A DNA stretch of 7,096 nt, taken from Chthonomonas sp035294165. GTDB lineage: Bacteria; Armatimonadota; Chthonomonadetes; Chthonomonadales; Chthonomonadaceae. Of this stretch, positions 1 to 4,273 are shown piece after piece. The notes beneath the pieces were generated by a model. It made no database searches. It was not told the origin of the DNA and saw only the letters and a list, made by a program, of their open reading frames with translations. The translations under genes and the position numbers were made by a program. Location of the stretch: positions 1-7,096 of the forward strand of contig NZ_DATGLN010000052.1 in NCBI RefSeq assembly GCF_035294165.1, written 5' to 3'. The stretch's first letter is position 1. Each line of letters starts with the position of its first letter.

Positions 1-237
1 ATCGGCCACGGTGATCTTATCTGCCGGTCTTGCGAGTGTGTAGCCACCGCCTGCTCCCCGAATGCTGCGCACGATGCCGGCCCCTTTGAGGGCGGCCAGA
101 ATTTGGTCGAGGTAGGGCCCCGGAATATTTTGACGTGCTGCAATCTCTCGACTTTGGCAAGCCCGCGCGGGCGGCTGCATAGCAAGGTCTACAGCCGCAC
201 ACAGTCCATAGCGCAGTTTTGAGTTAAAGAACGCCAT
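1..237 (-). CDS. Rrf2-family transcriptional regulator, 5' part only (runs off the window)
   Basis: The first 79 codons are visible, starting at the ATG complementary to 235-237; the rest lies left of base 1. Rrf2 proteins (IscR, CymR, NsrR, RirA) are dimeric winged-helix repressors or activators that often sense iron-sulfur clusters, cysteine or NO. The family signature is clear. An LRYGLCAAVDLA helix (about residues 8-19) is followed by REIAARQNIPGPYLDQIL (30-47), the recognition helix-turn-helix. Next come LKGAGIVRSIRGAGGGYTLARP (50-71) in the wing, matching the usual 'L...G.V.S.RG..GGY.L' pattern. The Fe-S ligand cysteines normally sit around residues 90-105, outside the window, so the sensed signal cannot be told; Cys13 and Cys27 are not the canonical ligands. 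The ribosome binding site is weak. The gene is divergent from the sigma-like gene and has its own good promoter. Confidence 0.9.
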   Translation of the reverse strand, partial: MAFFNSKLRYGLCAAVDLAMQPPARACQSREIAARQNIPGPYLDQILAALKGAGIVRSIRGAGGGYTLARPADKITVAD

Positions 238-250
238 CGAGAAAACACCG

Positions 251-286
251 CTTACCGATAATCTTGACTCAACTTATAAGGTAAGT
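251..286. promoter_or_regulatory. Cluster of small palindromes at the Rrf2 promoter, candidate operator
   Basis: Three overlapping dyads lie between the leftward -10 box and the early leader. They are TTGAcTCAA (264-272), the perfect 8-bp palindrome CTTATAAG (273-280), and arms CTTACC (251-256) with GGTAAG (280-285). ACTTA/TAAGT arms (272-276 and 282-286) also touch the -10 hexamer. Many Rrf2 regulators repress their own gene by binding a dyad over the promoter, so autoregulation is plausible. I cannot match these bases to a published Rrf2 motif. Confidence 0.4.
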
Positions 287-312
287 ATAGCGTGATTGGT
301 TTTATTTGTCAA
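284..312 (-). promoter_or_regulatory. Leftward sigma70-type promoter of the Rrf2 gene
   Basis: On the minus strand, TTGACA (complement of 307-312) is a perfect -35 hexamer. It is followed by exactly 17 bp and then TATACT (complement of 284-289), 5/6 to the -10 consensus. Transcription would start near 277, leaving a leader of about 40 nt before the ATG at 237. Confidence 0.8.
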
Positions 313-369
313 GTACGTCTGTGGGACGAGGGCGGGGCGAATCTTAACAAAAATTTCATATAAAAACGC

Positions 370-398
370 TTGACAATTCTGGCAAGTGTCTCTATAAT
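370..398 (+). promoter_or_regulatory. Rightward perfect-consensus sigma70-type promoter of the sigma-like gene
   Basis: TTGACA (370-375), a 17-bp spacer and TATAAT (393-398) match the housekeeping promoter consensus at all 12 positions with optimal spacing. The start point would be near 405. Any translation start at TTG 370 or ATG 397 would then lie upstream of the mRNA, which supports the ATG at 472. An imperfect dyad, TTGACA-ATTC-TGGCAA (370-385), overlaps the -35 box and could be an operator. Confidence 0.85.
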
Positions 399-413
399 GG
401 AGGCATTCACCTT

Positions 414-428
414 GGGGCACTTTGCCCC
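414..428 (+). other. Leader hairpin in the 5' UTR of the sigma-like gene
   Basis: GGGGCA (414-419), a 3-nt loop and TGCCCC (423-428) form a perfect 6-bp GC-rich stem about 10 nt after the predicted transcription start. A short pyrimidine stretch (TTTCGCGTTTCTC) follows. It could stabilise the mRNA end or act as a weak pause or attenuator. The T stretch is too interrupted for a confident terminator, and no known riboswitch fold is recognised. Confidence 0.4.
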
Positions 429-454
429 TTTCGCGTTTCTCGCAAGACAGCAAC

Positions 455-463
455 AAAGGAGGG
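455..463 (+). promoter_or_regulatory. Strong ribosome binding site that sets the start at 472
   Basis: AAAGGAGGG is a near-complete anti-16S match. GGAGG (458-462) ends 9 nt before ATG 472. This fixes the start over the upstream in-frame TTG 370 and ATG 397, which lie in the promoter and lack such a site. Confidence 0.8.
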
Positions 464-471
464 CTACCAAG

Positions 472-1095
472 ATGTCGGTGAACGCTTCGTATCCCCCTTA
501 CGCCTCTGCTGCCGAAAGGATGGGGCGCCTTTTAGGGCTGCCGGCCATCGAGGCGGAGGAGTGCGGGGCCGATTTTGAGGCCTATGTGGCGGCATTACCG
601 GAGCCAAAACGTGCCTATGTGGAGGCGCATTTAGACTTTTGCGCCTATCGGTACGCCTGCAACTGGTTGCGCAGCTATGTTCGGCATTATCGCCAGGAGC
701 GGAGGGCGGCGTTGGCTATGGTGACGGAGGAGTTGGAGGCGGGGAGGAGAGTAGAGGAGCTAATGGAGCAGGCGGAGCTATGCCAACGGGTGCAGCGTGC
801 GTTGGGGGTGTTGCGTGCAGAGCAGCGGCGTTTGGTATGGGCGCACTTGGTGGATGGGGCAAGTTATAAGGAGATAGCGTTAGAGGAGGGTCGGAGTGTG
901 GAGGCGGTTCGGAAGGCATGTGAGCGTGCGGAGGCGCGTTTACGGGAGGCGTTGTTGGCGGAGGGGGTATGTTTAGAGCGGACGAAGGGAGGAAGATACT
1001 ACATTGCCATACACGGGGGGGGGGAGAAACTAGCTCCTGAAAAAATTTTTAGGCTTTTTTTGCAAAAAGCGTCCGGTTTTGGGCGCGAGCGGTGA
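472..1095 (+). CDS. Sigma-factor-like protein with region-4 helix-turn-helix
   Basis: The product is 207 aa from the ATG behind the strong ribosome binding site. Residues about 104-163 resemble sigma70/ECF region 4, the domain that reads the -35 element. RALGVLRAEQRRLVWAHLV corresponds to the 'LP..QR.V..L' helix, and GASYKEIALEEGRSVEAVRK to the HTH 'G.SY.EIA...G.S...V', followed by a basic ARLREALL tail. The N-terminal half (residues 30-100) is helical and rich in Glu, Arg and Ala. It contains FCAYRYACNWLRSYVRHYRQERR (57-79), which only vaguely recalls region 2, and I see no clear core-binding motif. The protein could be a divergent ECF sigma factor, or a sigma-like DNA-binding activator. The coding strand is unusually G-rich from about 700 to 1030. 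The last 23 codons follow a G10 run and cross a terminator-like hairpin, so the true C-terminus is doubtful (see findings). It lies just upstream of the exported-protein cluster and may regulate it, which is inference. Confidence 0.75.
   Translation: MSVNASYPPYASAAERMGRLLGLPAIEAEECGADFEAYVAALPEPKRAYVEAHLDFCAYRYACNWLRSYVRHYRQERRAALAMVTEELEAGRRVEELMEQAELCQRVQRALGVLRAEQRRLVWAHLVDGASYKEIALEEGRSVEAVRKACERAEARLREALLAEGVCLERTKGGRYYIAIHGGGEKLAPEKIFRLFLQKASGFGRER
1015..1024 (+). repeat. Homopolymeric G10 tract inside the sigma-like gene
   Basis: Ten consecutive G encode Gly-Gly-Gly plus the first base of a Glu codon near the 3' end of the gene. Such tracts are prone to replication or transcription slippage and to sequencing error. 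With nine G the frame stops at TAG 1031-1033 (186 aa). With eleven G it stops at TGA 1038-1040 (189 aa). Only the present length continues to 1095. Confidence 0.85.
1036..1061 (+). terminator. Terminator-like hairpin with T7 run at the 3' end of the sigma-like gene
   Basis: CCTGAAAAA pairs with TTTTTAGG across 1036-1053 (with one G-T wobble), and C plus seven T follow at 1054-1061. An alternative 7-bp stem, GCTTTTT/AAAAAGC (1053-1070), overlaps it. The stem is mostly A-T, so strength is uncertain. Its position, just after the stop codons of the two alternative frames but inside the present reading frame, suggests the gene once ended, or sometimes ends, before it. Confidence 0.45.
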
Positions 1096-1263
1096 TCTAT
1101 ATATTAAAAGCGCAAAATTGGGTCTGAACGACCCATTGGCAGAAGCGGCATCCACTTCCTAGCAAACTCCCGTAAAAAGGGGTTTTTAGGGGGTATAGAG
1201 GTTTTTTTTGTCACTTTTGCTACATTTCTCGTTTCCGGGAAACGGGGAAGGAGGGAGAGCCCG
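1096..1263 (+). other. Intergenic region with several inverted repeats; no clear promoter
   Basis: This 168-bp gap separates the sigma-like gene from the exported-protein cluster. It holds a TGGGTC/GACCCA stem with a 5-nt loop (1119-1135). It also holds an imperfect hairpin, CCC-G-TAAAAA / TTTTTA-G-GGG (1169-1192), with a T8 run at 1202-1209. The best -35/-10 pair I can draw (TTGGCA 1136-1141, TAGCAA 1160-1165) is poor. The cluster promoter may therefore be non-housekeeping, for example read by the sigma-like protein, or transcription may enter from upstream. Confidence 0.5.
1230..1244. promoter_or_regulatory. 15-bp palindrome next to the ribosome binding site of the secreted Ig/DNRLRE gene
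   Basis: CGTTTCC-G-GGAAACG is a perfect 7+1+7 dyad. It ends 3 nt before the Shine-Dalgarno sequence AAGGAGGG (1248-1255). It could be a protein operator or an mRNA hairpin that tunes translation of the first gene of the cluster. Confidence 0.5.
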
Positions 1264-3102
1264 ATGGCTTGGAAATGCTTTAGACTTACCCGATGGATGC
1301 AAAGGCAAGGCAGTTTGGGGAGGCTGTTTGCAAGTGCCCTTCTTCTAATGGCTCTGCCCCTTATGGCCTCCGCCCAAACTCCTTCGCTTAGCGGGCTTAC
1401 GATAAGCCCCACCAATGTAACCGGAGGCAACGCCACTACCGGTACAGTATTTCTTAGCGCTGCTGCTCCCAGTGGGGGTGTCTCCGTGTCCCTGAGTTCC
1501 AGTGCGGCGCAGGTTGCCACGGTTCCGGCCAGTGTCAGTGTGGCGGCCGGGCAAACTAGCGCCAGTTTCAGCATAACGACCCAGGCGGTCAGCAGCCAGA
1601 GCACGGTAACCATCACTGCTACCTTAGGCAATACATCCCAAACAGCCTCTTTCACTCTCTACCCGGCCCAGCTGACGAGTTTTACCCTTGCGGTGGGAGG
1701 TGGTTACGGCTATGGCTATGGCGGAGGGGGCAGCACGCAACTAAGTGTAACGGGTGGCAATCAGGTCACCGGCACGGTAAGTTTGGATAAGGCCGCCCCA
1801 AACGGTGGGGTAAGCGTGGCGATTTCGGTGGATATCGGTAACAGCATCGCATTGCCCGGTCCTGTTGTCGTCCCGGCAGGCCAAAGCTCTACCTCCTTTA
1901 CTTTTAGTACGAGTTGGGTTAATCAACCCATCGTTACGCATCTCACAGCCACTTTGGGAAACACGCTAACGGATACCCTCACTCTCAATCCCGGCAATCT
2001 ACGGGTGGTACAGGTAAAGCCGCCCAATCAGGTTCAACTGCAATGGGACGCCACCGCCTCCGGCCCTAACTTTGTGTTAGAGCGCAACGGTCAGGTCATT
2101 GCCACCCTTTCTAATACAACGAACACCTACACTGACACGATCCCAAACGGGTTTCAGTCGGGCACTTTCTACTACTACCAACTCTACGATACTACTCCCT
2201 CAGGGGGATTAGGGCAGGAGCTTTCGGCGGAGAAGGTGGGCTTTCAGGTAAACGTGGCCCAAGACAACCAAACGGTGGACAGCCGCATCGATCCGCGCTA
2301 TGCCACGCTGCACTATCTCAACTACTGTTTTGGACATACCACCTATCGTGGAGGGCTATTTGTGGGGTATGCCACCGACCCGGCGCGCATAGCCCGCAGC
2401 TTTGTGCGGTTTGGGGGTCTCAGCGCTCCGGCCACCGGTAGCACATTCCGTTGGGGAGCCGTGGCTCTGTACAGTACAGGCGCCTACACCACGCAGAACC
2501 AACAGGTGAGTGTGAAGGTGGGATGCCAGGTGACCCAAAGCTCCAATTGGAGTGGGGCTACGATAGTATGGACGACCCAGCCGGACTATGGAGTGTTAAA
2601 CCCGGCCAATGCCGAGAATGTACAGACGGTGACCTATAGCCCGACCGTGGGAGCGCCCGGTTGGCAGTTTTGGCCTTTGCAGGAGATCAAGTTGGTTTCG
2701 GCAGCCGGCAATCCTCTCTCGGTGGCCTTTTGTGCACCAGATGAAACCCAGTATGGGTGGGTCTATTTCGCCAAGATCGAGTACGGTTCGGCTACGGCCC
2801 CCTGCATTCCGAATGCGTGGGACCTTCCCATCCCTCTTACCATCACCTTTCCCACCCCGGTGCCGCAATCGGTAGTTCAATGCACCATAGGCATGAACGG
2901 GGTGGGGCTAAACGACACGAGCACGGTTCAGGTACAGGTGGTAGTAACCGATAACTACGGTTATGTCTCTACCGTCAACGAGACGGTTCAGATCACCGGC
3001 TTAAACCACACCTTTACGATTACCGATCCTAAGGGAGGCTTAGTCGCCCACGTGCAGGTAACGGCCACTTGTAATGGGGTAAGCGCTTACGGGCAGGAAT
3101 AG
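1264..3102 (+). CDS. Secreted protein with tandem Ig-like repeats, FN3-like segment and DNRLRE-type domain
   Basis: The product is 612 aa. The start is ATG 1264, 9 nt after GGAGG in AAGGAGGG (1248-1255). Residues 1-37 form a signal peptide: a basic n-region, the core LFASALLLMALPLM, and a cleavage site after ASA. Two homologous beta-rich repeats follow at about 41-136 and 137-244, sharing TGGN..TGTV, AAP.GGVSV, .AGQ.S.SF and TATLGNT. The second has a GGGYGYGYGGGG insertion (145-156). Residues 245-330 resemble a fibronectin III-like fold (VQLQWDATASG...YYYQLYDTTPSG). Residues about 334-507 match the DNRLRE pattern seen in surface proteins: a start motif DNQTVDSRID, then ARSFVRFGGL, VALYSTGAY, and W...TIVWTTQPD. 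A last beta-sandwich-like segment ends at 612. Six mature-chain cysteines could form disulfides. There is no membrane anchor or cell-wall motif. It heads the probable operon with the C39-like gene 14 bp downstream. Its role is unproven; an adhesin or shell-associated surface protein fits best. Confidence 0.85.
   Translation: MAWKCFRLTRWMQRQGSLGRLFASALLLMALPLMASAQTPSLSGLTISPTNVTGGNATTGTVFLSAAAPSGGVSVSLSSSAAQVATVPASVSVAAGQTSASFSITTQAVSSQSTVTITATLGNTSQTASFTLYPAQLTSFTLAVGGGYGYGYGGGGSTQLSVTGGNQVTGTVSLDKAAPNGGVSVAISVDIGNSIALPGPVVVPAGQSSTSFTFSTSWVNQPIVTHLTATLGNTLTDTLTLNPGNLRVVQVKPPNQVQLQWDATASGPNFVLERNGQVIATLSNTTNTYTDTIPNGFQSGTFYYYQLYDTTPSGGLGQELSAEKVGFQVNVAQDNQTVDSRIDPRYATLHYLNYCFGHTTYRGGLFVGYATDPARIARSFVRFGGLSAPATGSTFRWGAVALYSTGAYTTQNQQVSVKVGCQVTQSSNWSGATIVWTTQPDYGVLNPANAENVQTVTYSPTVGAPGWQFWPLQEIKLVSAAGNPLSVAFCAPDETQYGWVYFAKIEYGSATAPCIPNAWDLPIPLTITFPTPVPQSVVQCTIGMNGVGLNDTSTVQVQVVVTDNYGYVSTVNETVQITGLNHTFTITDPKGGLVAHVQVTATCNGVSAYGQE
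1384..1995 (+). repeat. Two diverged tandem Ig-like protein repeats in the secreted protein
   Basis: Unit 1 (1384-1671) and unit 2 (1672-1995) encode alignable beta-sandwich repeats. Shared protein blocks are TGGN-TGTV, AAP-GGVSV, V-AGQ-S-SF and TATLGNT-T-TL. The DNA copies have diverged, so the duplication is old. Unit 2 is longer because of the Gly/Tyr-rich insertion at about 1696-1731. Confidence 0.75.
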
Positions 3103-3116
3103 CAAGGAGCAAGAAG

Positions 3117-4214
3117 ATGCAAGCAGAGAAAAAGAACGGTTGTTATCGTTTTCGAGAGACACGCGCCCTTTGGTGGATTGCGGGATGTATGGTGGTGGTA
3201 AGCAGTGCGCTCTGGAGCGCTTCTACGGTTCATCCGCCCCGGGTGCACGCCTTAGCCCATGAGGTCTATACGGCTGCCGGTTGGGGCGGGTTTGTGGGGG
3301 TGCACAAACCGGTAAAGCTGCCGCCGCTTACGGAGGACCCGCTGCGCCCGGCCCGCGAGGCCTACTATGCCGGTCACTATGCCCAGGCCGAGCGGTTGGC
3401 GCAGAGCTTTCTTTCGCGGTTGCCGGCTCTGCCCTCCGAGCGGCAGCAACATCAGGAGGCGATGGCCTACCTCATATGGGCCTATTCCGCAGCCCGTCAA
3501 CACCGCTTTGCTCAAGCCTATGACCTGTTTTTGCGCTGTCGGTCGGTGGCCGAGGCTCTGCCCGACCACGGCGCCCCCAAACCGGTTTTGGGGGAGATGG
3601 TGCCGACCTTAGAGGAGGAGGCCGCCTATGAGGCCGTCTGCTGCCTACAAGGGGAGGGAAAGAGACAAGAGGCGGAGGCGGGGTATCTGCAGTTTTTGCG
3701 GGACTATCCGCAGAGCATTCTCATTCACGGCGCCACGTTGCGCCTAAGGTGGCTTCATCACGGCAACCTTTCGGCGCAGGCCGAGGCCTTGTGGCGGGCG
3801 GATGAGCATGCGCAGATACTGGCCGAGGCGGAGTGCGCCCCCGCTTGCCTGGCGGAGGTGCTGCGCCGGCAGGGCCGTTGGGTTTCGGTGGGGCGTTTGG
3901 CACAAGCCATGCACACCGGAGAGCACGGCACGAGTTTGGCGGCATTGGCCGAGGTGGCCCAGAAAGAGGGGCTGCACCCCAAAGGGTTGCAGCTATCGTG
4001 GCAGGGGCTTATGCGTCAACCGCGGCCCCTTATTGCCTGGGTGGCACCCCAGCACTTTGTGGTGGTCACGCAGGTGAAGGCCGACGGGGTGCGGGTGTGG
4101 GACCCCACCGGCGCTCCTCAGTGTGAGGGGGCCGGCAAACCGGCGGAGTTCTTTGTGCCCAAAAAGCAGTGGCTGCAGCAGTGGCAGCAGGTGGGCCTGG
4201 TGTTTGGGAAGTGA
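3117..4214 (+). CDS. Exported or membrane-anchored TPR protein with C39-family cysteine peptidase domain
   Basis: The product is 365 aa. ATG 3117 lies 7 nt after AAGGAG (3104-3109), 14 bp after the previous stop. Residues 18-37 (ALWWIAGCMVVVSSALWSAS, after a basic start) are a signal peptide or N-terminal anchor. Residues about 75-230 are helical with TPR-like segments, such as AREAYYAGHYAQAERLAQ and EAAYEAVCCLQGEGKRQEAEAGYLQFL. Residues about 232-363 match peptidase family C39, the bacteriocin-leader peptidases. The motif ECAPACLAEVLRRQG (239-253) corresponds to 'DCG.ACLAMVL', with Cys240 as the probable nucleophile. His313 (PQHFVVVTQV) and Asp329 (VRVWDPTGAP) complete the triad. A candidate oxyanion Gln233 lies seven, rather than the usual six, residues before the Cys, and the usual Gly after Cys240 is Ala. 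Most C39 domains are cytosolic parts of ABC exporters that cut after Gly-Gly; this one is free-standing and predicted outside the cytoplasm. Neighbours suggest it processes the Rhs or Ig/DNRLRE protein, which is inference. A non-catalytic binding role is the alternative. Confidence 0.82.
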   Translation: MQAEKKNGCYRFRETRALWWIAGCMVVVSSALWSASTVHPPRVHALAHEVYTAAGWGGFVGVHKPVKLPPLTEDPLRPAREAYYAGHYAQAERLAQSFLSRLPALPSERQQHQEAMAYLIWAYSAARQHRFAQAYDLFLRCRSVAEALPDHGAPKPVLGEMVPTLEEEAAYEAVCCLQGEGKRQEAEAGYLQFLRDYPQSILIHGATLRLRWLHHGNLSAQAEALWRADEHAQILAEAECAPACLAEVLRRQGRWVSVGRLAQAMHTGEHGTSLAALAEVAQKEGLHPKGLQLSWQGLMRQPRPLIAWVAPQHFVVVTQVKADGVRVWDPTGAPQCEGAGKPAEFFVPKKQWLQQWQQVGLVFGK

Positions 4215-4273
4215 AGGGAGAACGAGGGGGTCAACGGTAAGTTGGCCGGTTTGAGGAAAGGAGCGAAACGAGG

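Noticed and set aside
370..471. Extension of the sigma-like protein to TTG 370 or ATG 397
   Set aside because: These starts lie in the -35 and -10 boxes of a perfect promoter, upstream of the expected mRNA start, and lack a ribosome binding site. ATG 472 has AAAGGAGGG at 9 nt.
1119..1135. TGGGTC/GACCCA hairpin as a terminator for the sigma-like gene
   Set aside because: No T run follows on the plus strand; it is mentioned only as a structure within the gap.
1136..1165. Possible promoter TTGGCA / TAGCAA before the exported cluster
   Set aside because: The spacer is 18 bp but the -10 matches only three of six consensus bases, so it is too weak to list.
1104..1655. Leftward 183-codon open frame
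   Set aside because: It overlaps the signal-peptide start of the secreted protein, has no ribosome binding site, and its sequence is low-complexity shadow of the Ser/Thr/Val-rich repeat.
4215..4273. Terminator or separate promoter between the C39-like gene and the Rhs gene
   Set aside because: Only a 4-bp CAAC/GTTG stem is visible, with no T run and no promoter hexamers, so one operon is simpler.
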